NCBI RefSeq assembly: GCF_000770585.1
Contig: NZ_JNCF01000001.1
Location: forward strand, 62,001-126,000
Length of the DNA: 64,000 nt
Source of the DNA: Legionella norrlandica
GTDB taxonomy: Bacteria; Pseudomonadota; Gammaproteobacteria; Legionellales; Legionellaceae
Direction of reading: 5' to 3'
A program made the translations under genes and the position numbers. Below the pieces are notes generated by a model. The model was not told the origin of the DNA. It ran no database searches and saw nothing but the letters and a program-made list of their open reading frames with translations. Below are positions 1 through 9,464 of the stretch, piece by piece (within the stretch, counting starts at the first letter, position 1; each line of letters begins with the position of its first letter).

Positions 1-165
1 TGTTTCAGTAGCATGATCCTGACCCGCCAATTGGCTTAAAGTACAAGCATTTCGTATGAGTTCAAGATTATCCAAATACCCTTTTGAGCTGAGATGATGT
101 AACCACAGCTCTACATCAATACTGCCATCGGAAGTCAAAGGAGTAGTATCTTTTACTCTTACCAT
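1..165 (-). CDS. relA: RelA (p)ppGpp synthetase, N-terminal part (cut by window edge)
   Basis: Only the first 55 codons are in the window; the gene runs off the left edge. The translation begins MVRVKDTTPLTSDGSIDVEL and continues with WLHHLSSKGYLDNLELIRNA, matching the start of gammaproteobacterial RelA (E. coli begins MVAVR). RelA is the ribosome-bound stringent-response enzyme that makes (p)ppGpp when uncharged tRNA enters the A site; in Legionella it helps switch cells to the transmissive phase. No catalytic domain is visible here, so the call rests on the N-terminus and on its position 5 bp downstream of rlmD on the same strand, the order also found in other gammaproteobacteria (rlmD-relA). 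The two genes are likely co-transcribed. Confidence 0.8.
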   Translation of the reverse strand, partial: MVRVKDTTPLTSDGSIDVELWLHHLSSKGYLDNLELIRNACTLSQLAGQDHATET

Positions 166-170
166 ACGTA

Positions 171-1504
171 TTATCCTTTTTGAAACAAGGCTATAGACTC
201 AACATGCGCTGTGTGCGGAAACATATCCATGACTCCAGCAGTTACCAAAACGTAACCTTTTTGATTAACCAATACATCCGTATCACGGGCTAATGTTACC
301 GGATTACAAGATACATATACTATACGCTCAGGATTGATTGAATCTATTTGCTTCACAATTTCAAGCGCGCCCGACCTGGGTGGATCAATTAAAACTTTAT
401 TAAAAGAAGCATTAACTATATTTTTTACTTCCGTTACATCATCAAGATTGGCGGCATAAAAGTCGACATTATTAATATGATTGACCATTGCATTCATATA
501 GGCTCTATCAACCATATTTTTACTGCCTTCGACTCCTACTACCCTAAAACAAGATTTAGCCATAGGAAGTGAAAAATTTCCCAGCCCACAAAATAAGTCT
601 AGCACTATATCAGAGCTTTTTAACTCCATTAATTGGATTGCCTGAGCCACCATTTTTCTATTTAATTCAGCATTCACTTGAGTAAAATCATTAGGGTGGA
701 ATTGAAAAGTAATTTCATAGTCTGGTAGATGATAAGTTAAATAATCATCAGCATGAGATGGGTAAAAACAAAAAACCGAGTCAGGTCCCCCTGGCTGCAG
801 AAAAATTTTATATTCATATTGCTTGGCGAATTCCTGAATCTTTAATTCATCTTGAACAGTTAGTGGTGATAAATTTCTAAATATCAAAGCTACTTCATTA
901 TCTCCCGCAGCCACCTCAATTTGAGCTATGCAATGCTTGTCATCCAGAGAGTCAATTAATTTTCTTAAATGCACAATATCAGTATCTAGTTTTTTATTAA
1001 GTACAGGACATTGAGTAATCTCTGTAATATATCTTGGATTATTTCGTTCGCGGAATCCCACCATAGAAGCCTGTTTTTTTTCTACAAACCGAGTACTTAA
1101 GCGAGCTTTGTTTCTATAATTCCAAGGGTTACAAGTTAAAGGAGATAATACGGTTTGAGGTTGAGTATGGCCATAACGAGATAACAAATCCAAAAGCTGT
1201 AATTGTTTAAACTGGATTTGTTCCTCCGCACTCAGATGTTGTAAAGAACAACCTCCGCACATTTGGTAATGAGGACACTTAGGTTCAACCCGTAAAGGGG
1301 AAGGATGAACAATGGATAATAATCTACCTCATCAAAATCTTTTTTTATTCGAGTGTACTGAAATTCAACCATCTCATCTGGTAATGCTCCTTGAATAAAA
1401 GTAGCTTTGCCATTAATTCGCGCCACACCTTTTCCATCATGACTTAAATTAACAACTTGAGCAGTTTGCGGGTCAAGGCTTGGTTTGGATTTAGCTTTAC
1501 TCAT
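171..1504 (-). pseudogene. rlmD: 23S rRNA (uracil-1939-C5) methyltransferase RlmD, frameshifted
   Basis: Family role: SAM-dependent methylation of U1939 of 23S rRNA by an Fe-S containing TRAM-domain methyltransferase. The N-terminal piece (ATG at 1504) holds the TRAM domain; the second piece begins around [10 protein letters not shown] with the cluster cysteines and ends with the SAM-binding and catalytic parts ([33 protein letters not shown]). The pieces are in different frames. Reading the second frame upstream gives [20 protein letters not shown], the expected linker and first cluster cysteine, so one base is missing near 1316-1323 (a T lost on the coding strand restores the frame). Joined length would be about 444 aa, normal for the family. 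No other decay is visible, so this is either a very recent mutation or a sequencing error. Confidence 0.88.
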
Positions 1505-1588
1505 GGAATAGTTCTCAAATAAATTATCACTTATAAAAATCTCATGCTACATTTTTAGATGTGCCATATGGATATAAAAACAAGTAAT

Positions 1589-1603
1589 GCCCATACAATG
1601 GGC
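1589..1603. promoter_or_regulatory. Short perfect hairpin in plcB leader
   Basis: A perfect inverted repeat, GCCCAT-ACA-ATGGGC, lies 22 bp upstream of the plcB start codon and just before its ribosome binding site (AAGGGA). It would form a tight 6-bp stem in the 5' untranslated RNA, or be a dyad operator. No T-tract follows, so it is not a terminator. Function unknown. Confidence 0.3.
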
Positions 1604-1625
1604 TCATTAGTTAAGGGAATACATA

Positions 1626-2882
1626 ATGTTAAAGAATATCACACGAGCTTTGTCTTTGTCATTGTTAGTAACCCATAACCTCTCTGCAAATGAAGCCTCA
1701 TCAATAAAGACATTCACCCCTCCAACCACAACTCAATTGTTAGAAAAATTTGGAGCAGGCTTTGCTAATCTTGAACATAAGACAATCGGGGATTTGGTTA
1801 CTCTTTATTTGCCTAACGCCAATACAAGTGGTGAATCAGTCAAACTAACGTTACCCAATGGAATTCAATTAAGTTATGGGGACATCATTATGTATGGGGG
1901 AGATATATTCGGAAGTCCAGAAACTCCCATCTCAAACTGTGCTGAAAAAGACAGGTTAACTTGTTTTCAGGCCCAGTTTGATGCTCTTGGAACTGTGGGA
2001 AAAAAGCAAGACAAAAGTTGTTCAAATCCATTCAATCAAATAAGTTATCTGAATCAATACTTTGTAAAACTGGCCAATGAACTAGAACAAGCTCATCAAA
2101 ATGGAACTAGTGATTGGGACTATTATAAGCAGCATGAAACGAACATCAGTAAGGAACTTAATAAGCTAACTTGTGGAGGCAGCATTGTCAGTGCGTTTCT
2201 CCCTTTTGGTAATTACATTAAGTTAGCCCAAGTCAATTATGATCATTTTATCCCTGACTCACTGATAGCCTACAAAACTGGGCATAGGGTTGCTTTGGAA
2301 ACTGCACTGCTGGGCTATAAAAAAAGACAAGAAGGCCTTGTTAAGGAAGCCAATAAGCTGCTTGAATTAGCCTACGCACAAAACGCATTTGCAAACCATT
2401 ATTTAACTGATTCTTTTTCAGCAGGACATATGCGTACTCCACGGCGAGCCATAGGGAAAGACATTTTACTCCCTGCCGTACTCAACCTTCTCATCGCCAA
2501 TTTAATGCACAATGAAGATAATAAGCACGGTTTAAATGTTGTGAATGCAGAGGGGACAAGCTGGTTTGCCTATGGAGATGGTTATTTATATAAACCTGAA
2601 GCGGAATTACAAAGAGCCGTGATGTTAGACGCCATGCAACGCTCCGCTGATGGTATTTATAATACTTTTATGACAGGAGTTATCCCGGAACATTATGCCG
2701 AGATGGATGTATTCCCTGATTATAGTTTAATTGAACAACTTAACGATTCAGCCCCTTTATTCAAAGTTGAAAATGGAACTCTGCTCAAACGAGTTAAAAA
2801 TAAAGATTATTATGATCATCACTGGACAAAATACTGGAGCGGTTTAGTTACTTTAATTGAATTTCAAATTGATAAAATTTAG
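1626..2882 (+). CDS. plcB: Secreted zinc-dependent phospholipase C PlcB
   Basis: The 418-aa protein has an N-terminal signal peptide (MLKNITRALSLSLLVTHNLS then A-rich cleavage region), so it is exported. The centre carries HYLTDSFSAGHMR with H258, D262 and H268, the metal-binding signature of the Legionella PlcA/PlcB/PlcC zinc metallophospholipase family; further His and Asp residues follow (EDNKHG near 297). Members hydrolyse phosphatidylcholine and phosphatidylglycerol; PlcB is published together with PlcA and the Dot/Icm-secreted PlcC as acting jointly in virulence. It is transcribed divergently from rlmD with its own leader, and an AAGGGA ribosome binding site precedes the ATG. Family membership is clear from motif and length; the PlcB name rests on its position beside relA/rlmD. 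Confidence 0.88.
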   Translation: MLKNITRALSLSLLVTHNLSANEASSIKTFTPPTTTQLLEKFGAGFANLEHKTIGDLVTLYLPNANTSGESVKLTLPNGIQLSYGDIIMYGGDIFGSPETPISNCAEKDRLTCFQAQFDALGTVGKKQDKSCSNPFNQISYLNQYFVKLANELEQAHQNGTSDWDYYKQHETNISKELNKLTCGGSIVSAFLPFGNYIKLAQVNYDHFIPDSLIAYKTGHRVALETALLGYKKRQEGLVKEANKLLELAYAQNAFANHYLTDSFSAGHMRTPRRAIGKDILLPAVLNLLIANLMHNEDNKHGLNVVNAEGTSWFAYGDGYLYKPEAELQRAVMLDAMQRSADGIYNTFMTGVIPEHYAEMDVFPDYSLIEQLNDSAPLFKVENGTLLKRVKNKDYYDHHWTKYWSGLVTLIEFQIDKI

Positions 2883-2924
2883 TAGACTTCTTTCAAATCT
2901 CGCAGCCATGAGAGAAGTAACATT

Positions 2925-4309
2925 ATGAATAAAAATATTATTATGTTTATTGTCTCCAGTGCCATGTTTATGGAGGCCATTGATACTACAATACTCAATA
3001 CGGCTATTCCTGTCATGGCCAGGAGTTTGAAGGTCTATCCAATCGATCTGAAACTTGCTCTTATCAGTTATCTTTTAAGCTTGGCAGTCTTTATCCCCAT
3101 CAGTGGCTGGATAGCTGATAAATACGGAGTTAAAACAGTATTTATGACGGCTATTGGTGTATTTACCTTAAGTTCTTTATGGTGTGGTTTTACTCAAAGT
3201 CTCTGGGAACTCGTTTTGGCCAGAATTGTCCAAGGTATAGGCGGATCGCTAACTATGCCCGTTGGACGTCTGATTATTTTAAGAACGTGCAAACGCCAGG
3301 AATTAATTACCAAAATGACCATTGTTATCATGATAGCCTCGTTAGGAATGCTGCTCGGTCCTCTTCTGGGGGGTATTATTACCGATCATTTTTCTTGGCG
3401 CTGGATATTTTGGGTCAATATTCCTGTTGGCATACTTGCTGTTATTCTATCTTATAAGCTCTTACCAACCATGCCACCCAAATTGGTCCCACCTTTAGAT
3501 AAGTTAGGATTTATACTTTTTGGAAGTGGCTTGGCCTCCTTGACCTGGGCCTATCTATGTTTAGCGAAAGCGAAATAGGTCTTACCTATACTGCTGTAAT
3601 TATTACTTTATCGATACTGTTATTAGTCGGTTATACCAAGCATTCTCGCCGAAAAAAACATCCCATTGTAAAAGTTAGTTTATTTAAGACAAGAACGTTT
3701 TATATTTCTGTATTGGGCAACTTATTAGGACGTTTAAGTTTTGGAGGAACTCCTTTTTTATTGCCCCTACTATTTCAAATAATTCTAGGATATTCACCTC
3801 GATTATCGGGTATGTTACTTGCTCCTGTTGCGCTTGGTGTCTTCATCGCAAAGCCGTTATCTTTCTCCATATTGAGCCTATTAGGTTATAAAAAAACTCT
3901 GATTTTAAACACTATTTTAGTAAGTTTTTCTTTATGGTCTTTTATTGCTATCAAACCAGCTACCTCAATTTATCAAATTGGTTTTATGACTTGTATTTAT
4001 GGCTTCTTTATTGCATTGCAATATACCGCAATGAACTCTCTTGCTTATGCAAATATCGATGAAAATGATACCGGTTATGCAACAAGCATCATGAGCACTG
4101 TCCAGCAATTATCTCAAAGTTTTGGGGTTGCAATATCAGCGGCGTTTATAACAATCTTTGCTTCCCTGCAGTCAGAGCATCTCGTTTTAACACTTAAAAT
4201 TTTCCAATTCACCTTTTTATCACTAGGGATATTGACTTTTCTATCTGGAATAATTTTTATCAACTTAAAAACGGGTGATGGAAAAGAATTAATTAAAACT
4301 CAACTTTAA
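2925..4309 (+). pseudogene. MFS drug:H+ antiporter (EmrB/QacA, DHA2-like), frameshifted
   Basis: Two overlapping frames together encode a ~460-aa multi-pass major facilitator. The first part contains the DHA2 N-terminus (FMEAIDTTILNTAIPVMARS), the loop GWIADKYG and motif C-like GMLLGPLLGGIITDHFSWRW. The second, starting within the overlap, carries the remaining helices (SFGGTPFLLPLLFQIILGYS). Reading the second frame back gives GLSMFSESEIGL, which continues naturally from ...GSGLASLT, so one base is missing near 3545-3549. Joined, the protein has the usual length and helix number for a 14-TM or 12-TM exporter of inner membrane type. Substrate cannot be told from sequence. It follows plcB by 42 bp on the same strand and may share its transcript. 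As it stands the gene would give a truncated half-transporter. Confidence 0.85.
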
Positions 4310-4344
4310 AAGAAATACCGGGGTTAACTACTAGATTTTCTCCA

Positions 4345-4393
4345 GGCATCACTGCCTACCCTATGGTGAATCCACCAATTGGGTAGGAATGCC
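4345..4393. terminator. Imperfect inverted repeat between convergent genes
   Basis: GGCAT...CCTACCC pairs with GGGTAGG-A-ATGCC across the gap between the MFS gene (plus) and the beta-lactamase (minus). The stem is about 12 bp with a bulge and a ~19-nt loop. It is in the right place for a shared bidirectional terminator, but neither side is followed by a convincing T-tract. Confidence 0.35.
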
Positions 4394-4403
4394 CCTATTG
4401 CCA

Positions 4404-5276
4404 CTACTCCTGGCTTGAAAAATAATTATTCAAAATTTGTAGAGTGATTGGTTTCAAAAGGGCACTGCCGTATGGCAACAAAGGGGTATTCGCGCCAAAT
4501 TTTTGCATGGGCACGGGTTCTTTATCTGTCAAATTGCTAACAAAAATATATCGTGCCTTACCCTTTTCAATAAACCCTACGAACCAACCATCTCGCAATC
4601 TACTGGGATTGGTTTGTCTTTCATTTCGTCCATGCCGACCAGAACCAGTCTTACCATAATACGACGCCCCATTTTCCAATTTCCCCAAATACATATTTTT
4701 ACAAGTATTCTTTATCGCCTCTGGAGTAAGGGGTAATTCATGGTTTAACATGGCTTTTAAGAAAGTAAGCTGCTCCATCGCTGATATTTTTAGACTACTA
4801 CTTAACCAGGCATGAGTAAGACCATTATTTTTACCAGGATCCCCACTAAAATCCTGATTACCATAATCGAAGCCGGCCAAATAATATTTGATTCGCCCAT
4901 CCCCCATTTGTCGCGTAATCTGCTGAGACACCCAAACAACAGAATACTTAAGCCAACTTTCTGGAGTTTGGTCATGATTCCAGTCCACTAAATCTTCTTT
5001 GACGCCATCCCATTTAAAGACCGTATGTTGATTGATAATACCTTGATTAAATGCCATTAAGGATAAGGGAATTTTAAAAGTAGAATCAGGAGCTATTCTT
5101 TCTGAGCATCGCTGATTTGGATTATATTCGCTTACAATTTTATGGTTATTTAAATCGTAAAGAATGAAGCAAGCATGGTATTTTTTAAATAATTTGGAAT
5201 AATCTGATTCTTTTGTGGCCCATATTGATGTATTTATGAAACATGCTACCAAGAATAAAGCTATTAATTTTTTCAT
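4404..5276 (-). CDS. Class D (OXA-type) beta-lactamase
   Basis: A 290-aa serine beta-lactamase with a Sec signal peptide (residues 1-20, ending SIWA). All class D signatures are present: nucleophile motif S65-T-F-K68 (K68 is the lysine that becomes carboxylated), S112-x-V in YSVVW, Y138-G-N, W157 before LKIS, and K209-T-G. Length and spacing are normal, so the enzyme should be active in the periplasm against penicillins and possibly cephalosporins. It resembles the OXA-29/LoxA type known in Legionella, though which member cannot be fixed by eye. Base composition is like its neighbours, and no mobile element is adjacent, so it looks like an intrinsic chromosomal beta-lactamase rather than an acquired resistance gene. 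Convergent with the MFS gene. Confidence 0.93.
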   Translation of the reverse strand: MKKLIALFLVACFINTSIWATKESDYSKLFKKYHACFILYDLNNHKIVSEYNPNQRCSERIAPDSTFKIPLSLMAFNQGIINQHTVFKWDGVKEDLVDWNHDQTPESWLKYSVVWVSQQITRQMGDGRIKYYLAGFDYGNQDFSGDPGKNNGLTHAWLSSSLKISAMEQLTFLKAMLNHELPLTPEAIKNTCKNMYLGKLENGASYYGKTGSGRHGRNERQTNPSRLRDGWFVGFIEKGKARYIFVSNLTDKEPVPMQKFGANTPLLPYGSALLKPITLQILNNYFSSQE

Positions 5277-5350
5277 GAAAAGCTCACTGAGGTTTTATAG
5301 ATATTTATGAAATGGCATACTTGGGAATAGCGTAACAGCGTACCATGTGT

Positions 5351-5377
5351 GGATGTCAGACTCGTAGCCTGACATCC
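5351..5377. repeat. Strong palindromic hairpin
   Basis: GGATGTCAG-ACTCGTAGC-CTGACATCC, a perfect 9-bp stem with a 9-nt loop, between the beta-lactamase start and the end of the downstream-facing 174-aa gene. Neither side has a T-tract. It could be a factor-independent pause/terminator for the 174-aa gene or a small dispersed repeat. Confidence 0.45.
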
Positions 5378-5446
5378 AATTTCCTAACTTCTGCTCTGAA
5401 GAAGCAAGCGAATTTAAGGTATATTCAATACTCAAAGAGCTCATTC

Positions 5447-5971
5447 TTAGGAACTAACGGATACAGCAGATGAGTTCAGCGCATTATACTCAAGCGACTC
5501 CTTTAAGGCAGAAAGGTTTCTTTGGCACTTTATGAAATCAACATCTTTAGAAAACATTGTTGGTTTGGTAGAAAACACATCCTCTATTCCGAATACCATT
5601 TCAATAAAATTATTAATATGCGCTTTTAATTGATTCCAAAAGCCGGGGGCTGACTCTAAAGAAGGCTTGTATTTGTGGATAATATTCGTACATTTATCGA
5701 CCAGTATATATTGATTTATTGGAGCATGGGGATATCTCAACTGGGAGTCCTCATCCAAAGCAATCCGGAGATCACGAAGAAAATTCTCGGCAGCATCTAT
5801 CACTTGCCTTTCAAGTTTTGCTCTATTGGCATTCAAAATTTGCTCAACACGCAAACACAAGCGATTTGCTGCCTTATGAACCTGACTTTCATCATTCAGT
5901 TCATCCGCTACTTCAATAATAAATTTTTCTCCCTTGTCCAAAGCTTTTCTAAACCAACCAGGCATAATCAT
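5447..5971 (-). CDS. Legionella-type hypothetical protein, helical
   Basis: 174 aa from the first ATG, or 172 from the second (MPGWFRKALDKGEK). I do not recognise a family. The sequence is soluble, predicted mostly alpha-helical, with heptad-like runs (LRVEQILNANRAKLERQV) and no signal peptide or membrane segment. The C-terminus is small-residue and Ser-rich (SSAVSVSS), a composition seen in Dot/Icm substrates but not diagnostic. It stands alone, flanked by the hairpin at 5351-5377 and an unrelated hydrolase. It could be an effector or a Legionella-restricted cytosolic protein. A translocation reporter assay would separate these. Confidence 0.6.
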   Translation of the reverse strand: MIMPGWFRKALDKGEKFIIEVADELNDESQVHKAANRLCLRVEQILNANRAKLERQVIDAAENFLRDLRIALDEDSQLRYPHAPINQYILVDKCTNIIHKYKPSLESAPGFWNQLKAHINNFIEMVFGIEDVFSTKPTMFSKDVDFIKCQRNLSALKESLEYNALNSSAVSVSS

Positions 5972-6077
5972 GCTCCATCATTTAAAACAATGCTCAATTA
6001 TACGGCATTAAGGCCTAGACTATCAATGAGTAGATTTCGCTCCAATCAGAAGAAAAGTAAAATTTTGTAAAATTACT

Positions 6078-6983
6078 TTAAGAGCCTAAATATTGAGAAA
6101 TAATCTTTGCAACAGGAGCTGGGTTATCCATGTGCACGTGATGCCCCCCCTGCACCCTGTGTATGGTTAAATCTCTTATTGATTGTGCCCTGCCTTCAAA
6201 AATAGCCTGAGGATAAGACACTCCCTGGTCAGCAAGAATAAGACAAACTGGTACCTCAATACCACGAAGCATAGCCCTCGTTTCATCCTCATGAGGGATA
6301 GTGGAACTAATGCATCGTAAGCGAGGGTCAAAAGTCCAAACCCATCCTTCCTCAATTCGCTTCGTACCTCGCCGAACTAGCGCTTGAGCGGCCTGATAAC
6401 TGACATTGCCTATAGCCATACGATCTTTTATAGCAGAATCCTGGCTGGCAAACACAGATCTTTGATGTTGACCGTAGGTCAAATAGGTTTCGATATTCAA
6501 AGGCAAATAAGAAACACTGTTTTCAATAATATGAACTGTTGGTCCTAAAATATCCAAAAACACAAGCTTCCTAACTTGTTTTGGCTGATAAATAGCTATC
6601 ACATTGGCCAAAAAAGAGCCCAACGAATGCGCGATAATATCAAAATACTTCCATCCCAATGCTTTGATAACATGACACATCAAAAAAGCATCATTTTTCC
6701 AATGAGGGACAACTCCATCAGGATAGTGACTGGATAATCCTGTTCCCGGATAATCTACAGCGACTAATTGCCTGTCGGCTAATAACGGCGCTAACAAATC
6801 AAAACTTGCCGCATTATCCAATTTACCATGCAAACAGAGTACTGGATTAGAATTTTCGGGGTTCCAGATTTTAAGGGCAATACTAAAACCGCAAAATGTA
6901 ATCTTTCTTTCTTCATAAGCCGCCAAAATCAATTCCTTTCTGCAGTTAAAATAAAAAATAGGATGTAATAAAACAACTTTCAT
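6078..6983 (-). CDS. Alpha/beta-hydrolase (serine hydrolase-like)
   Basis: The fold is shown by CLHGKLDNAASFD (oxyanion loop, HG), DYPGTGLSS, the nucleophile elbow AHSLGS, and a late GGHHVHMDNP providing the catalytic histidine. This layout matches the serine-hydrolase-like (SERHL/MhpC) branch of the alpha/beta hydrolases; substrate unknown, probably a small ester. I place the start at the ATG at 6983; an in-frame TTG at 7025 would add 14 residues. There is no signal peptide after ATG selection, so the enzyme is likely cytosolic, although the first residues (VVLLHPIFYF) are hydrophobic. It stands alone between two opposite-strand or unrelated genes. Confidence 0.8.
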   Translation of the reverse strand: MKVVLLHPIFYFNCRKELILAAYEERKITFCGFSIALKIWNPENSNPVLCLHGKLDNAASFDLLAPLLADRQLVAVDYPGTGLSSHYPDGVVPHWKNDAFLMCHVIKALGWKYFDIIAHSLGSFLANVIAIYQPKQVRKLVFLDILGPTVHIIENSVSYLPLNIETYLTYGQHQRSVFASQDSAIKDRMAIGNVSYQAAQALVRRGTKRIEEGWVWTFDPRLRCISSTIPHEDETRAMLRGIEVPVCLILADQGVSYPQAIFEGRAQSIRDLTIHRVQGGHHVHMDNPAPVAKIISQYLGS

Positions 6984-7250
6984 GGAAATTCTTTCGTGAG
7001 ACTTATATATACTAATGATCAGCAAGGGTAGGAGTCAATGAAGAGGATGTAGAAGATGTGGCAGGCCCCAAATATCATGCTAAAATAAAATACAAGGCCT
7101 TAAGAAAAAAGCATTTATTTTGTTTAAGAACTCAACCAATATATTCTTGATGTAACGGAACTAATTAAGGATATTTAAGCACTTAGGAGCAAATAAAATA
7201 TTTCAATTGAAATTCATAATGCTGTATCTATAAGAGATAAGGAGAGTATT

Positions 7251-7700
7251 TTGAGTTTATTACTGAAAAGCCCAGCATTTGACCATAATGAATTAATTCC
7301 CGATGAGTTTACCTGTAATGGAGCAGATTACCCCCCTCCTCTGATTTGGGAAGATGCCCCCCAAGATACTAAATCTTTTGTATTAATTATGGATGATCCG
7401 GATGCACCAACAGGCATATGGGTTCATTGGGTTTTATTCAACTTACCGGCAAGCTGCGATGAGCTAGACGCTGCTATTGACATACCTGAGCCAGCGATAA
7501 GCGGCAAGAACAGCTGGGGCAATACAGGGTATGGCGGACCATGTCCACCTAGCGGAACCCATAGGTATTTTTTTAAATTATATGCCTTAGATATCTTTTT
7601 GTCTTTAGATGAAAAATCTACAAAGCAGGATGTAGAATATGCCATGCAAGGTCATATTCTTGAATCAAGCGAACTCATAGGCAAGTATTCCAAACGATAA
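7251..7700 (+). CDS. YbhB/YbcL-family phosphatidylethanolamine-binding (Raf kinase inhibitor-like) protein
   Basis: 149 aa starting at a TTG preceded by an AAGGAG ribosome binding site at the right distance. The PEBP signatures are complete: DDPDAP at 48-53, the VHW pair at 58-60, and YGGPCPPSGTHRY around 94-106, which together form the anion-binding pocket. Bacterial members are small cytosolic proteins; their ligand is generally unknown, despite the eukaryotic Raf-inhibitor name. Length is normal. It ends 66 bp before the convergent end of the 311-aa gene, so it forms the last conserved gene before the accessory block. Confidence 0.93.
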   Translation: MSLLLKSPAFDHNELIPDEFTCNGADYPPPLIWEDAPQDTKSFVLIMDDPDAPTGIWVHWVLFNLPASCDELDAAIDIPEPAISGKNSWGNTGYGGPCPPSGTHRYFFKLYALDIFLSLDEKSTKQDVEYAMQGHILESSELIGKYSKR

Positions 7701-7765
7701 AAGCCCGGTGAATTTTTTCCTGCCTTTGATCAGCAAGCAGTATTAGCGCAGAGTAATTCGAGGAG

Positions 7766-8701
7766 CTACGCACTACAATCTAATTTTTTTGTTGAATTAA
7801 CTACTTCTTCTTTCTCAGGTGTTGGTTGGAAGAATGCTGAGGCATTTTGCAAATTAGGTGATTTAGGAAATTTTCCAATAATATATTGATATAAATTACT
7901 CTGCTCTTGTTCAAGCACTACACGTTTTCTGCGATCATTTTCTAAAGCATCATTATGAATTTTTACAGAGTCGATTTTCTTATTCCTGTCAATTACCCCT
8001 TCCCTATTTACCGAATGAAAATCCTCTATTAGGAATTCCTGTCTCAAATTAATATAATTTCCTATTGGAGATTCAATATCTAATAATTTTCCAGGAGTGA
8101 CATTATTTTGTTCTAGATAGGTATTGATCTCACAACACAGTCTAAAAATCATATCCCTGTCAAAATTTTCAGGAATATAAATAGTAAATTGATCACCATC
8201 TAACAAACGTTGCCCATCTTTAATTAGTATTGTTATGCGAGTAAGGATTTTCTCTATGTCGGTTTTATCAGGAATTGAATCAATTCTACAGCCAAAATAA
8301 TCGTTGATAGCACACAGAAAATTATTCTCCCAATCCAAGCCGGGTTTTTCATTTTTCGCAACCATGTTTTTATATTCAGCAATCCACTGGACTATTTGAA
8401 CCTCAGAATTCATCTTATCTCTTAATGTATTATCATCAATAAACTTGAAATCATTTATTGCCCCACCTTCAAGATGGGTGATAATAATTTCTTTTATCTT
8501 TTCTTTGTGCTTAGTGTATTCTTCATTTTGTAATGAAACATGAAGTTTGTAGGGACTCTGCTCAAGAATTTCAGGTGTTAGTTGATCAGCATCATATAAA
8601 TCCAATTCCCATGCTTTTTTCTGCATTTTTTTAAGGTATGATTTCTCTTGGCATCCAACAAATACACTTTCTGCTAATTCTATTATAATGTGTTTGCGCA
8701 T
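7766..8701 (-). CDS. Probable secreted effector with SpvC/OspF-like phosphothreonine lyase motifs
   Basis: 311 aa, no signal peptide or membrane segment. From memory of SpvC, its key residues line up in order: K52-x-H54 in YKLHVSL (SpvC KFHISV), K86 in NDFKFIDD (WKVTD), R165 ten residues before Y175 in GDQFTIYIP (R148 and Y158 in GAQFTLYIK, same spacing), and R220 in NLRQEF (YRNEL). Between them EINTYLEQNNVTPG resembles LESRLSENGVISG. A ~65-residue insertion separates K86 from R165. That enzyme class removes phosphate from host MAP kinases by beta-elimination. The tail is charged with an EKEE cluster (QPTPEKEEVV), a typical Dot/Icm E-block, so host delivery is inferred. An individual promoter precedes it. 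Alternative: a catalytically dead or unrelated fold; alignment by eye only. Confidence 0.55.
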   Translation of the reverse strand: MRKHIIIELAESVFVGCQEKSYLKKMQKKAWELDLYDADQLTPEILEQSPYKLHVSLQNEEYTKHKEKIKEIIITHLEGGAINDFKFIDDNTLRDKMNSEVQIVQWIAEYKNMVAKNEKPGLDWENNFLCAINDYFGCRIDSIPDKTDIEKILTRITILIKDGQRLLDGDQFTIYIPENFDRDMIFRLCCEINTYLEQNNVTPGKLLDIESPIGNYINLRQEFLIEDFHSVNREGVIDRNKKIDSVKIHNDALENDRRKRVVLEQEQSNLYQYIIGKFPKSPNLQNASAFFQPTPEKEEVVNSTKKLDCSA

Positions 8702-8746
8702 TGTTTTCCTTTAGAAGGTTGGCTGAAGCAGACATTCTAATACAAT

Positions 8747-8776
8747 ATAGTACAAACAACAATCATTTTGAGTCAA
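8747..8776 (-). promoter_or_regulatory. Sigma-70-type promoter of the SpvC-like gene
   Basis: On the minus strand a -35 TTGACT (8771-8776) and -10 TACTAT (8747-8752) are separated by 18 bp, about 45-50 bp upstream of the ATG at 8701. The -35 is near-consensus. No clear PmrA or CpxR tandem site overlaps it. Confidence 0.5.
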
Positions 8777-8930
8777 TACAGATCTTTGTGTAGTGTTTTT
8801 ACTATCATAATACGTTAACAATCCATTAGGTTAGACTTGATTTTACCTGTATTAGTATGTTACCGAGTGAGCTTTAAAATAATCCTTAAAATTACTCATC
8901 TGCCATAGATAAACATATGGCATACCAAGG

Positions 8931-9344
8931 TCAGAAAGCAATTTTTAACAGCCTCACAATAGCACCAAATGCTTTTTCGTATAAATTAGTTGATAACAAC
9001 AATACAAATAAAATGATATAGCCCAAACATTTATCAAATAAAGTTGAAACACAAGTTGAATTAAAATCTTTCCATTTTTTTGAGGTGGTTAATGCAGCAA
9101 AAAGTGGCCCTAAAAATGCTATAACTGCCATCCACAGCGCCCAATATCCGGCTTGATAACCTAATGAAGCCATAGCAATAAGCGCCATTGGGTTTATTTC
9201 TGTCATTACCAATGTAGAAACTAAAGGGAACACACTTGTTTGTTTACCAGCAGTAACATATTCCATTTGGTTTTTTGCCTTTCGTGCTCTTGAAATAAAA
9301 ATAACTGTGAGCAAAAAAAACACCATTGAAATAAAATTAATCAT
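8931..9344 (-). pseudogene. Truncated sodium:solute symporter (SSF), N-terminal fragment
   Basis: 137 aa holding the first three to four membrane segments of an SSF-family transporter: MINFISMVFFLLTVIFISRA, a VTAGKQTSVFPLVSTLVMTE segment typical of TM2, and GYQAGYWALWMAVIAFLGPL. Full members are about 450-550 aa, so two thirds are missing. After the stop only about a dozen residues continue in another frame (TLVCHMFIYGR) before further stops, so the 3' part has been deleted rather than merely frameshifted. The fragment lies between the SpvC-like gene and the IS66 remnant, consistent with a scar left by insertion and deletion. It is unlikely to be functional as a transporter. Confidence 0.7.
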
Positions 9345-9464
9345 TTAATCCTGAATTATGATCATTGAGAAGCATCTTCATGCAATTCACACCATTTACA
9401 ATCGATAGCTCGTGATTTAGGTATTGGCTATAATAGTCATTATTGATAGAAAATATTACTTTTT

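Noticed and set aside
4404..5276. Recently acquired mobile resistance gene
   Set aside because: No integron, IS or composition change around the class D beta-lactamase; it looks native to the chromosome.
8878..8897. TTTAAGGATTATTTTAAAG-like tandem upstream of the SpvC-like gene as a PmrA site
   Set aside because: The two TTAA cores are 12 bp apart rather than the 11 expected for the Legionella PmrA site and lie ~180 bp upstream of the gene.
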